Assembly (NCBI RefSeq): GCF_001043975.1
Contig: NZ_LABY01000013.1
Span: 1 to 64,000 of the forward strand
DNA length: 64,000 bases
Reading direction: 5' to 3'
Source of the DNA: Methylobacterium variabile
GTDB taxonomy: Bacteria; Pseudomonadota; Alphaproteobacteria; Rhizobiales; Beijerinckiaceae
Below, piece by piece: positions 1-8,654 of the stretch. Both the position numbers and the translations under genes were made by a program. The notes below the pieces were generated by a model. It was not told where the DNA came from, searched no databases, and worked only from the letters and a program-made list of their open reading frames with translations. Positions within the stretch are counted from its first letter, which is position 1. Every line of letters begins with the position of its first letter.

Positions 1-110
1 GGCGTCGGCGACCCGCGCGACTCCGCACGTCTCATACCGCCGCGCCTTCGACCGGACCCGTTCGGAGGCGCAAGGCAAGCCCGAACGGGCGCCGGCGCTG
101 ATGCGCCGGA

Positions 111-142
111 CGCCTTCGCATCGACGTGTCGATGCGAAGGCG
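111..142. terminator. Perfect inverted repeat downstream of VOC gene
   Basis: Two 15-base arms (CGCCTTCGCATCGAC and its exact complement) are separated by only two bases. The repeat lies 9 bases beyond the stop codon of the minus-strand VOC gene at 151-666, where a transcript end is expected. No U-tract follows on either strand, so it may be a 3' stabilising hairpin or a bidirectional pause site rather than a classical intrinsic terminator. Confidence 0.5.
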
Positions 143-150
143 CGAGGGTA

Positions 151-666
151 TCATTCGGCCCGGGCGGCCGTGTCGCTCCGGTTGGCGTACATGAGTTCTG
201 TGGAATGGGAGTAGATCTCGATCAGGTTACCCCAGGGATCCTCGCAGTAGACGGCCTTGAAGGCCTCTCTCTCGAAGAGCGTCCAGACGTTCGAGCGCTG
301 CTTTCCACCCCTCTCGGCGATCCGCCGCGCGAGGCCCTCGACGTCCGGGTCGACCAGGCAGAAGTGGAACACGCCGGTCTTCCAGTAGCGAAAATTGTCG
401 TCCGTGGCCTCGGACTTCGGGGTGACGAACTCGAAGAGCTCGATCCCGACCCCGTTCGCAGTGGCAAGGTGAGAGACGTATCCCTCCTCGAACCGGTCCC
501 CGAAGATGCCCTTGAACACCTCGCCGAGATGCGAGCCGTCGTGCTTGACGTGCAGGGGACCGATGATGTGCCGGCAGCCGAAAGCCTCAGTGTACCACTC
601 TGTCGCTGCCTTGATGTCGGTGACGGTCAGGCCGACATGCGTCACCGGAACGGGATGGTAGGACAT
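151..666 (-). CDS. VOC family protein (glyoxalase/dioxygenase superfamily)
   Basis: A 171-aa single-chain member of the vicinal oxygen chelate superfamily, cytoplasmic by the absence of a signal peptide. The opening THVGLTVTDIKAATEWY carries the usual N-terminal metal-ligand candidate (His10), and DPWGNLIEIYSH near the end carries the C-terminal Glu candidate (Glu150). These positions match the family's metal site, but the substrate cannot be read from them. Family members include glyoxalase I, extradiol dioxygenases and fosfomycin/bleomycin resistance proteins. The gene starts 22 bases after the molybdopterin-subunit gene stops, on the same strand, so it is probably the last gene of the PaoABC-like operon and may act on a product of that aldehyde oxidase. 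Function beyond the fold is inference. Confidence 0.85.
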   Translation of the reverse strand: MSYHPVPVTHVGLTVTDIKAATEWYTEAFGCRHIIGPLHVKHDGSHLGEVFKGIFGDRFEEGYVSHLATANGVGIELFEFVTPKSEATDDNFRYWKTGVFHFCLVDPDVEGLARRIAERGGKQRSNVWTLFEREAFKAVYCEDPWGNLIEIYSHSTELMYANRSDTAARAE

Positions 667-688
667 CGCTCTCTCCGCAGGTCAGGAG

Positions 689-2902
689 TCAGGCCGCGCG
701 CGGCAGCCGATCCAGCAACTTGTCCAGCGTGATCGGGTAGTCGCGCACGCGGATCCCGGTCGCGTTGTAGACGGCGTTCGCCACCGCGGCGGCCGCTCCG
801 CACAAGCCGATCTCGCCGATGCCCTTGGCCTTCATCGGGGACGAGACCGGGTCGGGGTGATCGAGGAAGACGACGTCGAGGTGCGGGATGTCGGCGTGGA
901 CCGGCACCTCGTAGCCGCCGAGGTCGTGGTTGATGAAGAAGCCGTGACGCTTGTCGACGGCGAGCGCTTCCATCAGGGCCGCCCCGACCCCCATCGTCAT
1001 GGCGCCGATCACTTGGCTTCGTGCCGTGAGCGGATTGAGCACCCGGCCTGCATCGATGACGGCGAGCATGCGGCGGATGCGCATTTCTCCGGTAAAACGG
1101 TTCACGGCGACTTCCGCGAACTGCGCGGCGAACGTGGCCTGGACGAAGTCCTTGTCGAGATCCCCGTAAGTGATCCGGTCCTCTGCGGTCAGCGGCCCGG
1201 CCTCCACGGCGTCCCGGAGGGGCACGCTGCGGCTGCCAGCCTTGACCATCCCGCCCGCGAACTCGACGTCCTCCGCGTTGAAGCCGAGCCGGGCCGCGAC
1301 ACTCGCCCGCAACGTCGTGCACGCGGCATAGAGCCCGGACATCGCGTTGTTCGCGCCGAACTGCCCGCCGGAGCCGGCGGCCTCGGGATACGCCGAGTCG
1401 CCGAGCCGTACCGTCACGGCGTCGACCGGCAGGCCCATCATCTCGGCCGCCGTCTGGGCGAGGATGGTGTAGCTGCCGGTTCCGATGTCGGTCATGTCGG
1501 TCTCGACCGAGAGCCTGCCGTCCTGCTCGAGGCGAACGCGTGCGCCCGACGGCATCAGGAGGTTCTGGCGAAAGCCCGCCGCCATGCCCATGCCGAGGAG
1601 CCAATGATCGTCCCTCATCGAGCCGGGCACCGGATGGCGCCGTGCCCAGCCGAAGCGTTCCGCGCCGACCGTGAGGCATTCGATCAGGTGGCGCTCCGAG
1701 AACCGTCGCTGCGGCTTGCGCGGATCGACCTGCGTGTCGTTCCGGATCCGCAGCGCGACGGGGTCGATGCCGAGCTTCTCGGCCATCTCGTCCATGGCGA
1801 TCTCGAGCGCCATCAGTCCGGGAGCCTCTCCGGGCGCCCGCATGTCATTGCCTTCCGCGAGATCGAGGGCCGCGAGCGTCATGGAAAGCTCCCGGTTCGG
1901 AGCACCGTAGATGAGCCGCGTCGGCGCGATCGCCGCCTCGGTGTAGGCGCCGGGCAGGTTTCCGTTGACGCTGTGGTGCCCGATCGCAGTCAGCCGCCCG
2001 TCATGGGTTGCGCCGAGGCGGATCCGCTGGATCGTCCCCGCGCGCCGCGTGCCGTTGTTCGCGATCAGCGGGCGTTGCAGCGCGACCTTGCACGGGCGCC
2101 CGACGGCCCTGGCGCCCAGCGCTGCGAGGAGCGCGTCGCTCCGCATGATGAGCTTCGATCCGAACCCCCCGCCGATGAAGGGTGCTTCGAGACGAACGTC
2201 CTCCCTGGCGATGCCGAGCGCCTGCGCGAGGCTGTTGCGGTGCCAGGAGACGACCTGCGCCGACGTCCAGATCGTCAGCTGACCGTCATGCCACGCGGCG
2301 GTGGTGGCGTGCGGCTCCATCATCCCGTGGGTCTGGTCGGGGGTGGTGTAGGTCTCGTCCAGAGTCACGGGGGCGGCGGCCAGCGCTGCCGCGAAATCGC
2401 CGATCCGATCCACCTCGGGGTAGTCCGGGCTGTCGCGATCCGCGACCGGCACGGCCTTGTGAGCCTCCGCCGCCAGGTCGCAGCGCACCGGCTCGGCGTC
2501 GTAGTCGATGCGGACGAGATGGGCCGCCGCGCGAGCCTCCTCGAACGTCTTCGCCACGACCAGCGCGACGGCTTGGTGGTAGTGGCGCACCTCGGCCCCG
2601 CCGAACAGGTGGAGGGTGGTCCGGAACCCCGGCGGGGCGGCGTCGTGCTCCAGCGTCGTCAGGACCGCGAGGACGCCCGGAGCTGCTCTGACCGCCGCGG
2701 CGTCGATCCGGGTCACCCGTCCGCGGGCGATCGTGGCGCCGACGATCCAGCCATAGGCGGGATCGGTCACCGCGTCGTGCCGCTCGTAGGCGTAAGGGGC
2801 CGTGCCGGTGACCTTCCGGACGCCGTCGACGCGCCGGAAGGGTCGGCCGACGATCCTCATCCGGTCGATGGAGTTTTGCCCGGCGGGCGTGTCGAACTTC
2901 AT
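689..2902 (-). CDS. paoC: Aldehyde oxidoreductase molybdopterin-binding subunit (PaoC/YagR-like)
   Basis: A 737-aa large subunit of the xanthine dehydrogenase/aldehyde oxidase family, which binds the Mo-molybdopterin cytosine dinucleotide cofactor and hydroxylates aldehydes or N-heterocycles. Visible family motifs are the substrate/cofactor stretch APFIGGGFGSKL, the run GGQFGANNAMSG, and KAKGIGEIGLCG near the C-terminus, where Glu697 is the expected catalytic base. There is no signal peptide of its own; in E. coli the complex is exported by the Tat signal on the iron-sulfur subunit. It is preceded by the FAD subunit (1 base between stop and start) and the 2Fe-2S subunit, the usual paoABC order. 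No XdhC/PaoD-type cofactor-insertion gene lies nearby, so that chaperone must be encoded elsewhere. Assignment to PaoC rather than another three-subunit oxidase rests on this arrangement. Confidence 0.88.
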   Translation of the reverse strand: MKFDTPAGQNSIDRMRIVGRPFRRVDGVRKVTGTAPYAYERHDAVTDPAYGWIVGATIARGRVTRIDAAAVRAAPGVLAVLTTLEHDAAPPGFRTTLHLFGGAEVRHYHQAVALVVAKTFEEARAAAHLVRIDYDAEPVRCDLAAEAHKAVPVADRDSPDYPEVDRIGDFAAALAAAPVTLDETYTTPDQTHGMMEPHATTAAWHDGQLTIWTSAQVVSWHRNSLAQALGIAREDVRLEAPFIGGGFGSKLIMRSDALLAALGARAVGRPCKVALQRPLIANNGTRRAGTIQRIRLGATHDGRLTAIGHHSVNGNLPGAYTEAAIAPTRLIYGAPNRELSMTLAALDLAEGNDMRAPGEAPGLMALEIAMDEMAEKLGIDPVALRIRNDTQVDPRKPQRRFSERHLIECLTVGAERFGWARRHPVPGSMRDDHWLLGMGMAAGFRQNLLMPSGARVRLEQDGRLSVETDMTDIGTGSYTILAQTAAEMMGLPVDAVTVRLGDSAYPEAAGSGGQFGANNAMSGLYAACTTLRASVAARLGFNAEDVEFAGGMVKAGSRSVPLRDAVEAGPLTAEDRITYGDLDKDFVQATFAAQFAEVAVNRFTGEMRIRRMLAVIDAGRVLNPLTARSQVIGAMTMGVGAALMEALAVDKRHGFFINHDLGGYEVPVHADIPHLDVVFLDHPDPVSSPMKAKGIGEIGLCGAAAAVANAVYNATGIRVRDYPITLDKLLDRLPRAA

Positions 2903-2903
2903 G

Positions 2904-3854
2904 TCACGCCCTCGCTTCCGCCAGCACCAGCGCGAGCGTGCGCGCGGCGAGCGGGATCTTGAATGCGTTCTCGGCCGTGGGCGTCGCGCCCTGAAAGGCC
3001 GTCGTCACGACGGCGGCCGGCCCATGCGGCAGGAGCGCCTCCGCGGCCTCGACCCGCCAGGGTCGCGGCGCGACGCTCCCGAACGCGACCCGCCCCGTCC
3101 CGTCCTTCTGCAGGACGGCCGCGACCGACACGATCGCGAACGCGTAGGAGGCCCGGTCGCGGACCTTGTGATAGTGATGCGTCCCGCCCGGCGGCCGCGG
3201 GAGCGTGACGGCGGTGATGAGCTCGCCCGGTGCGAGCGGGTGCTCGATCTCCGGATTGTCGCCCGGCAGCAGGTGGACGTCGCCGATCGCGATGGTGCGC
3301 GGCGACCCGTCGGGCCTGACGGTCTCGACGGTGGCGTCGAGGATCCGCAGCGCTACCGCCATGTCGCCCGGGTTCTGGGCGATGCAATGAGGGCTCGTGC
3401 CCACGACGGCGAGCGAGCGGGTGACGCCCCCGAGGGCTGCGCAGCCCGAGCCCGGCTGGCGCTTGTTGCACGGCAGGGTCGTCTCGTAGAAGTACGGGCA
3501 ACGGTTGCGCTGCAGGAGGTTGCCGGCGGTCGTCGCCTTGTTGCGCAGCTGCCCTGTGGCGCCAGCCACGATCGCCCGCGCGAGGACGCCGTAATCGCGC
3601 TTCACGCGCGGGTGGGAGGCAACCTCGGTGTTGGTGGCGAGCGCCCCGATGCGCAGGCCGCCGTCCGGCGTGTCCTCGATTCCGCGCAGGGGCAGGTGCC
3701 GGATGTCGACGAGATGGGCCGGCGTCTCGATCTGGACCTTCATCAGGTCGAGCAGGTTCGTGCCGCCCGCGATGAACCGGGCGCCCGGCCGGGCGGCGAC
3801 GGCCGCCACGGCTGCTGCCGTGCTCGCGGCACGCTCGTAGGTGAAGGGCCGCAT
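2904..3854 (-). CDS. paoB: Aldehyde oxidoreductase FAD-binding subunit (PaoB/YagS-like)
   Basis: A 316-aa FAD-binding medium subunit of a xanthine-dehydrogenase-family complex; it passes electrons from the iron-sulfur centres to the external acceptor. [13 protein letters not shown] near residues 25-37 is the family's FAD pyrophosphate-binding loop, and [13 protein letters not shown] is a second FAD contact. An insertion with three clustered Cys ([14 protein letters not shown] and then SGCAALGG) matches the extra 4Fe-4S loop known from PaoB. I chose the ATG at 3854 because it overlaps the stop of the upstream 2Fe-2S gene by one base (TGATG), giving translational coupling. A longer reading frame extends upstream but runs through the neighbouring gene in another frame and has no family similarity. 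Confidence 0.88.
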   Translation of the reverse strand: MRPFTYERAASTAAAVAAVAARPGARFIAGGTNLLDLMKVQIETPAHLVDIRHLPLRGIEDTPDGGLRIGALATNTEVASHPRVKRDYGVLARAIVAGATGQLRNKATTAGNLLQRNRCPYFYETTLPCNKRQPGSGCAALGGVTRSLAVVGTSPHCIAQNPGDMAVALRILDATVETVRPDGSPRTIAIGDVHLLPGDNPEIEHPLAPGELITAVTLPRPPGGTHHYHKVRDRASYAFAIVSVAAVLQKDGTGRVAFGSVAPRPWRVEAAEALLPHGPAAVVTTAFQGATPTAENAFKIPLAARTLALVLAEARA

Positions 3855-4480
3855 CAGAGGCTCCCTGCAACGTCGGCGATGGCATCCGCGATGTTGGAGT
3901 AGGCGCCGCAGCGGCAGATGTTGCCGCTCATGCGCTCGCGCACCTCGCCGTTGCTCAGGGTCATCGACCCCATGAGGTCGCCGGTCGCGTGGCTCGGCAC
4001 GCCCGCCTCGATCTCGGCGAGGACGGCCACCGCCGAGCAGATCTGGCCCGGCGTGCAGTAGCCGCACTGTAAGGCGTCGTGCTCGATGAACGCCGCCTGC
4101 ATGGGATGCAGCCGGTCCGGCCGGCCCAAGCCCTCGATCGTCGTCACGGCATCGCCGTCGTGCATCGCCGCGAGGCTGAGGCAGGCGTTGATGCGAACTC
4201 CGTTCACCAGCACCGTGCAGGCGCCGCAATGGCCGTGGTCGCAGCCCTTCTTGGTGCCCGTGAGGTGCAGGTGTTCGCGCAAGGCATCGAGCAGCGTCAC
4301 GCGAGGGTCGAGATCGAGATGCCGACGGTCCCCGTTGACCGTGAGAGAGACGGCGAACGACCCGTTCGAGCCCGTCGCCTCTGCCCCGGCCGTGGACGGC
4401 AGGCCCGCCGTCGCCGCGCCGACCGCCGCAGCGGTCCCGACCTCGCGTCGACTGTCCTCGGACTGGGTGGGAAGGCTCAT
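3854..4480 (-). CDS. paoA: Aldehyde oxidoreductase 2Fe-2S subunit with Tat-type leader (PaoA/YagT-like)
   Basis: A 208-aa iron-sulfur subunit. The N-terminal region has a paired-arginine leader ([18 protein letters not shown], ending near STAGAEA) that fits a Tat export signal as in PaoA. It is followed by a plant-ferredoxin-type 2Fe-2S domain ([16 protein letters not shown]) and a four-helix 2Fe-2S domain ([11 protein letters not shown] and [12 protein letters not shown]). The complex is therefore probably assembled with its partners and moved to the periplasm. The ATG at 4480 was chosen because it puts the arginine pair directly at the N-terminus; an upstream in-frame ATG at 4564 would add 28 residues and bury the leader. 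It is the first gene of the operon 4480 to 151, so the promoter must lie in 4481-4820. Confidence 0.88.
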   Translation of the reverse strand: MSLPTQSEDSRREVGTAAAVGAATAGLPSTAGAEATGSNGSFAVSLTVNGDRRHLDLDPRVTLLDALREHLHLTGTKKGCDHGHCGACTVLVNGVRINACLSLAAMHDGDAVTTIEGLGRPDRLHPMQAAFIEHDALQCGYCTPGQICSAVAVLAEIEAGVPSHATGDLMGSMTLSNGEVRERMSGNICRCGAYSNIADAIADVAGSL

Positions 4481-4820
4481 CGGTCTGGCCTTTCTTCGAG
4501 CACACGCTGTGGCCGATCGGCACGTCTGACTTTGCGAACGATGAGCTCGCCTTCCTTCAGGCATTCGGGCCCGTGAGGAAGCGCATCCTCACGGTCTGCG
4601 CGCCGTCGAATGCGAGCTCTGGAGCGTTGACGAACAAGACACTTGCGTGATGGTGTAAACTTCAAAACAGGTTTCTGCGGCGAAGTCTTCGCAGGCAACA
4701 AGCGGTCCGCTCGGGAGCCGATCCTGCTGAAGGAAGGCGACCCGGTTCGTGGGGGCGCCTTAAACGAGCCCGATTGGCGGCAGGATGGCCCAGCTCATCG
4801 TCCTGGCCCGGCCCGCCCTT
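4481..4820. other. Non-coding gap upstream of paoA-like operon
   Basis: This 340-base gap holds no convincing gene. It contains a hairpin at 4572-4593 (8-base arms CGTGAGGA/TCCTCACG, loop of 6), which would lie in the 5' leader of the minus-strand paoA-like transcript, and a small palindrome GCGAAGTCTTCGC near 4680. The stretch around 4625-4675 is lower in GC than its surroundings and is the most likely promoter zone for the operon, although I cannot fix -35/-10 boxes. A short minus-strand reading frame in 4520-4620 looks like noise. Confidence 0.4.
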
Positions 4821-5672
4821 TCAGCCATCCGCACGCGAGACGCGGTTCGCCGCCATTCGGCGCCCCTCCGCGGCATCCGCGAAAGTTTTCTTCACGGGGC
4901 CGAGCACCTGAATGAATTCGAGCTGCTCCCCCTCGGGGCCCTTGCAGTAGATGATCGACCAGCCGTTCGACGGACCCTCCTGGATCTTGATCGTGTTGGT
5001 GTTCATCGGTGCGGCTCGGCGCTCTTCCTCGGACTGCACGGCCACGGCCCGGTTCGCCTTGACCTGAGTCATGCCGCGGCGGGCGCATTCAGCTTCGAGA
5101 TCGGCGATAAACGCGTCGAAGTCCACGTCGTCGCGGATGTAGAAGCAGATGTGCATCGAGCGCGGATAGGCCGGGCTCATGTGGTCGCGAGGCTCGGCCC
5201 AGCTGTCGCCGCGGCCCATCGGCTGCGCGGCGTCGCGATACTGCAGGAGCTCGATGACGACATTGTCGAACTGGACGAAGCGAACGTCGAGACGCTGGGA
5301 GCCGCCTTTCAGGTTCGGGACGCCGATGGTGCGAGGGTCGACGCGGCGCTCGCGGGCAACGATCTCCTGGTCGGCCATCAGCGTGTAATGGACGGGCTCT
5401 CCCTTGAAGTCGCCGTCCCGCATGACTTCGGTTCCACCGAGAACCTCCGTGTAGAACTCGAAAGCCCGGTCCATGCTCTGAACGGTTACGCCGAAGTGTT
5501 GCACGCCTTGCAGTCGTGCGCCGAGAGGACCGCCGGTGCGCTCCCTGGACCTCACGGCCTGGGCGGACGCCGTCGCCGTTCCGGGACGTCCCGCCGCTGC
5601 CGCAGCCCCGGCAGCCTGGAGATCCTCGCGGCGACGTTGCCCATTCTGTTCGTCGTTGCTCTCAGAGTTCAT
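4821..5672 (-). CDS. VOC family protein with alanine-rich leader
   Basis: A 283-aa protein of the vicinal oxygen chelate superfamily. The first ~45 residues (after RRREDLQAAGAAAAAG) resemble a Tat-like leader with an arginine cluster and an Ala/Gly-rich stretch ending near TATASAQA; export is possible but weakly supported because the hydrophobic core is short. The VOC core starts at LQGVQHFGVTVQSMDRAFEFY and ends with IIYCKGPEGEQLEFIQVL, carrying the family's His and Glu metal-ligand candidates. A second half (PRSMHICFYIRDDVDFDAFI) begins a second module. Length suits a two-module glyoxalase-like enzyme. It is monocistronic or shares the control region of the adjacent aldehyde-oxidase operon; both are on the minus strand, 340 bases apart. 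Substrate unknown. Confidence 0.8.
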   Translation of the reverse strand: MNSESNDEQNGQRRREDLQAAGAAAAAGRPGTATASAQAVRSRERTGGPLGARLQGVQHFGVTVQSMDRAFEFYTEVLGGTEVMRDGDFKGEPVHYTLMADQEIVARERRVDPRTIGVPNLKGGSQRLDVRFVQFDNVVIELLQYRDAAQPMGRGDSWAEPRDHMSPAYPRSMHICFYIRDDVDFDAFIADLEAECARRGMTQVKANRAVAVQSEEERRAAPMNTNTIKIQEGPSNGWSIIYCKGPEGEQLEFIQVLGPVKKTFADAAEGRRMAANRVSRADG

Positions 5673-6267
5673 TGCACTACGCCGCCTCGATGATCTCGTG
5701 TCGAGTTATAGTGGGGCTCCGCGCGGCGTGCCGGTTAAAAAAGGTAAAAATCTCACACGGCACCTTCGAATGCCGATACGAGCGCAGGTGTATTCCTGCC
5801 GCGTGACGACCCGTTCGGTGCTGAGACTGGCCGCGACGCATGCCAGGGTGAACACCTGATTTCTCGGTCCACGAAGGGCATCCTACCGGCAGGGGCTTGA
5901 TCGGGCCTCTCCTTCGGCCGAGCCGCCGTCGCGCAGCCGGCCAGAGGTACCAACCCGGACCTGCGGTCAGGCGTGAGGCGAGGTCCGCGTCGCAGACGCC
6001 GCTGAAGGCCACCGGCGCGCGAGCCGTTATGGTGGGTCGAGTCCCGGTCGCGGTGATCGGGCCGCCGGGTTCGCCGGAACGCAGCAGCGCTCCGACTCTG
6101 CCGCTGGCCCCGTCACGGCTCGGGCCCCGCCGAGGTCGATGGCCCGGACGTCCGGCGCGGCTCGAGAACGTCCAATCGAGCGCGATCCCGTACAAGCCGG
6201 CCCTTGGCTGCCCCGTTAAACCGCGAGAACGGTCGCGCGCCCGGCGGCTGAAGAGGAGAGTCCACGG
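5673..6267. other. 595-base non-coding gap
   Basis: Between the divergent VOC gene (start 5672, minus) and the carboxymuconolactone decarboxylase-like gene (start 6268, plus). A TATAAC hexamer on the minus strand at 5705-5710, about 33 bases before the VOC start, is a -10 candidate, and a short A-rich run at about 5732-5746 is unusual for this GC content. The plus-strand gene has a GAAGAGGAGAG Shine-Dalgarno region ending about 8 bases before its ATG. Open frames exist on both strands because of GC bias, but none shows a recognisable domain, start signal or convincing length, so I see no gene here. Confidence 0.5.
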
Positions 6268-6861
6268 ATGCGCCTCCCGCCGATCGCTCCCGCGGACCTG
6301 GCGCCGCTGCAGCGGCCGCTCTACGACGACATGAGGTCGGGCGTGGCCGCCAAGTACGACCTCTTCACCACCACGCGGAACGACGGCGCGCTCCTCGGGC
6401 CCTGGAACGCGTGGCTGCACCAGCCCGAGGTCGGCGCGGCGTTCTGGACGGTCACCAAGGCGATGACCGCGTTCAAGATCCTGCCCGACGGAGTGCGGCA
6501 GGTCGCGATCCTGGCGGTCGGCGCGCGGTTCGGGGCGGCCTACGAGATCTACGCGCACGGCGCGGTCGCGCAGGCCCGCCACGCCATGAGCGACCAGCGC
6601 CTCGCGACGCTGGCCGCGGGCGAGCGGCCGCCGGACCTCACCGACGAGGAGGCGACAGCGTTCGACGTCGCCCGCGCGCTCGCGGGGGGCGGTGTCCTGC
6701 CGGAGCCGACCTACCGGCGCGCCGTGGCGCTCTTCGGCCAGGCGGGCGCCAACGAACTGATCTACCTCGTCGGCCACTATTGCTTCGTCTCGGTCACCCT
6801 GAACGGCTTCGCGATCCCGGTCCCCGAGGGCGGGCCGGCCGGCCCGGGGGAGCGGACATGA
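6268..6861 (+). CDS. Carboxymuconolactone decarboxylase family protein
   Basis: A 197-aa all-helical protein of the CMD/AhpD-like family. The family includes gamma-carboxymuconolactone decarboxylase and peroxiredoxin-type alkylhydroperoxidases. Visible are the helix with NAWLHQPEVGAAFWTVTKAM, the following VRQVAILAVGARFGAAYEIYAHG, which corresponds to the CMD core with its conserved Glu/His, and NELIYLVGHYCFVSVTLN near the C-terminus. The AhpD-type CxxC redox motif is absent, so a decarboxylase or isomerase-like role is more likely than peroxidase. A good Shine-Dalgarno precedes the ATG. Its stop overlaps the start of the next gene (ATGA), so the two are translationally coupled and probably act on one substrate. 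Specific reaction unknown. Confidence 0.82.
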   Translation: MRLPPIAPADLAPLQRPLYDDMRSGVAAKYDLFTTTRNDGALLGPWNAWLHQPEVGAAFWTVTKAMTAFKILPDGVRQVAILAVGARFGAAYEIYAHGAVAQARHAMSDQRLATLAAGERPPDLTDEEATAFDVARALAGGGVLPEPTYRRAVALFGQAGANELIYLVGHYCFVSVTLNGFAIPVPEGGPAGPGERT

Positions 6862-7921
6862 CCGGTCCTTGCCGCCACGGCGCGCTGGCCGGCAGCCTCC
6901 GGCGGCTCGGCGACGCCTGCGCCCTGGTCCTCGGGCTGGTCCTGGCAGGGTCGCCCGGCGACGCGCGTGCGGCGGCGCCCCAGGTGGCGCAGCAGGCACC
7001 GGGCTTCTACCGCATGATGCTCGGGCGCTTCGAGGTGACGGCCCTCCTCGACGGCACGCACACCTTCCCGATCCCGACCGTGCTCCAGCGGCCCCGCGAC
7101 GGCGGCGGCCCGCGCGCCCTCCTGTCCGAGGTCCGGCCGGGCGAGGCGGAGGGCCGGCTCGCCCAGGCCTTCCTCGCGCTGCCCTTCGAGGGCTCGATCA
7201 ACGCCTTCCTGATCAACACCGGGTCGCGGCTCGTCCTGGTCGATGCGGGCGCGGGCGACCTCTACGGAGCCTGCTGCGGCAAGCTCGTCGCGAACCTGCG
7301 CGCTGCCGGCTACGCGCCGGAGGCGGTCGACGAGGTGCTGCTGACCCATCTGCACGCGGATCACGTCGGCGGGGTCATGCATGACGGACAGGCCATCTTC
7401 CCGAACGCCACGATCCGGGTCAGCCGCCGCGACGCCGATCACTGGCTGAACCCGGCCAACGCGGCGGCGGCTCCTCAATTCCTCCTGCCGATGTTCAGGG
7501 GCGCGCAGGCCGCGCTCAAGCCCTACCGCGACGCCGGCCGGCTGATCCCCTTCGACGGCGAGGGCGAGGTCCTGCCGGGCTTCGTCGCGTTCCCCACCGC
7601 GGGGCACACGCCGGGGCACAGCTCCTACCGCGTGACGAGCGGGGGCGAGACGCTGCTGGTCTGGGGCGACATCGTCCACGTGGCGCCGATCCAGTTCCCG
7701 ATCCGCAGGTCACGGTGACCTACGACACCGACGGCGCGGGCGCCGAGGCGCGGCGCGAGGCGCTCTTCTCGCAGGCGGCCCGCACCGGCGCCTGGATCGC
7801 CGCCGCCCACATCTCGTTTCCGGGGCTCGGCCACATCCGGGCCGAGGACGGACGGTTCGGCTGGGTCCCGGCGAACTACACCACGGTGCTCCCCGCCCCA
7901 CCGCCCGGCGACGCCCGGTGA
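6858..7921 (+). pseudogene. Exported MBL-fold metallo-hydrolase, frameshifted
   Basis: The ATG at 6858 (overlapping the upstream stop) opens a signal peptide (ALVLGLVLAGSPGDARAAA) followed by a metallo-beta-lactamase-fold domain with HLHADHVGG, zinc ligands His164, His166, Asp168 and His169, then TAGHTPGHSSY and WGDIVHV with further ligands. The reading frame stops at 7718, but similarity resumes in another frame at about 7701 (DPQVTVTYDTDGAGAEARREALF, then AAAHISFPGLGHI with a final histidine) and ends at 7921. One missing base near 7699, in the codon after ATCCAGTTC, restores a single ~354-codon protein of normal family length. The final zinc-site histidine lies after the break, so the truncated product should be inactive. 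A sequencing error cannot be excluded. Intact homologues include exported lactonase-like enzymes. Confidence 0.8.
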
Positions 7922-7985
7922 CGGGGACCGGCGCGCCGCTCCCGGCACCGGGCCGGGGCCTCGGTCGGCTCGCGGACGGGCGGGC

Positions 7986-8642
7986 ATGACGGACTTCGCC
8001 TTCACGACGGTCCTGGTCTCCGCCGGGATCAGCATCGTCACCGGCTTCCTCGGCGCACTTCTCAGCCAGGGCTGGGTCCGGCGCCAGGAGCGGCGCACCT
8101 ACGGGCTCGCCCTTCTGGCCGAGATCAAGTCGATCCAGCGCAGCCTGCTGCGCTACGAGGCGCGCCTGGACCGGGCGGGGGACGCCGTCGCGGGCCGGGA
8201 GGCCGCCGCGTTGCGGCTCTGGCGTCACGACCTCGCCGTCTTCGCCAACAACACCGGGCGCATCGGGCTGTTCTCGTCGCGGACGGCGATCGAGCTCATC
8301 GAGTTCTACCATCAGGTCCGCTGGCTCGAGGAACGGGGGACCGAGCTCGACGCCTCGGCCGCACGGATGAACGGCCTGCCCGCCTGGCTCTCGGGCCAGC
8401 GGGAGGCCATCCACCGCACCCGCTCCCGGACGCGCTCGCTCACCCGGTCGCTGCGGCGGGAATTGCCGCCGACGCTCGCCGACACCCTCCGGGTGCTGGG
8501 TCGCGGCGCATGGCGGGCGCGGCGGCCCCGAGGCGCGGCGGGCGACGCCCTCGCACCGGCCGGCGTCCGGGCGGATGACCTCGGCGGTCCCGGCCGGCTC
8601 CGCGGTCGCGGGACTGCGGGAGATCAGCGGGCCGCCGGATGA
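7986..8642 (+). CDS. Hypothetical protein with N-terminal membrane anchor
   Basis: A 218-aa protein I do not recognise as a named family. The first ~28 residues form one hydrophobic segment (TTVLVSAGISIVTGFLGALLSQ). A basic stretch (RRQERRTYG) follows, so the remainder should be cytoplasmic. The middle (residues ~35-135) is strongly amphipathic, with alternating charged and aliphatic residues (LLAEIKSIQRSLLRYEARLDRA), consistent with helices or a short coiled coil. The last ~60 residues are low-complexity and rich in Arg, Gly and Ala; this part could be out of register, so the true C-terminus is uncertain. It stands alone between the broken MBL gene and the convergent response regulator. Confidence 0.6.
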   Translation: MTDFAFTTVLVSAGISIVTGFLGALLSQGWVRRQERRTYGLALLAEIKSIQRSLLRYEARLDRAGDAVAGREAAALRLWRHDLAVFANNTGRIGLFSSRTAIELIEFYHQVRWLEERGTELDASAARMNGLPAWLSGQREAIHRTRSRTRSLTRSLRRELPPTLADTLRVLGRGAWRARRPRGAAGDALAPAGVRADDLGGPGRLRGRGTAGDQRAAG

Positions 8643-8654
8643 GCCCAGCGCCGC

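Noticed and set aside
857-2962. Long plus-strand open frame opposite the molybdopterin-subunit gene
   Set aside because: An antisense frame kept open by high GC; its translation is Arg/Gly/His-rich with no domain, while the minus strand encodes a complete conserved enzyme.
2904-4523. 539-codon version of the FAD-subunit gene
   Set aside because: The first ~220 codons are the wrong frame of the 2Fe-2S gene; the true start at 3854 overlaps that gene's stop.
4625-4675. Possible MerR/SoxR-type long-spacer promoter in front of the paoA-like gene
   Set aside because: A TTGAAG hexamer is present, but no proper dyad lies between the boxes and no MerR gene is nearby.
5677-6999. 440-codon minus-strand open frame over the non-coding gap and the CMD-like gene
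   Set aside because: Arg/Pro/Gly-rich with no domain or ribosome site, and its upstream half is antisense to a well-supported gene.
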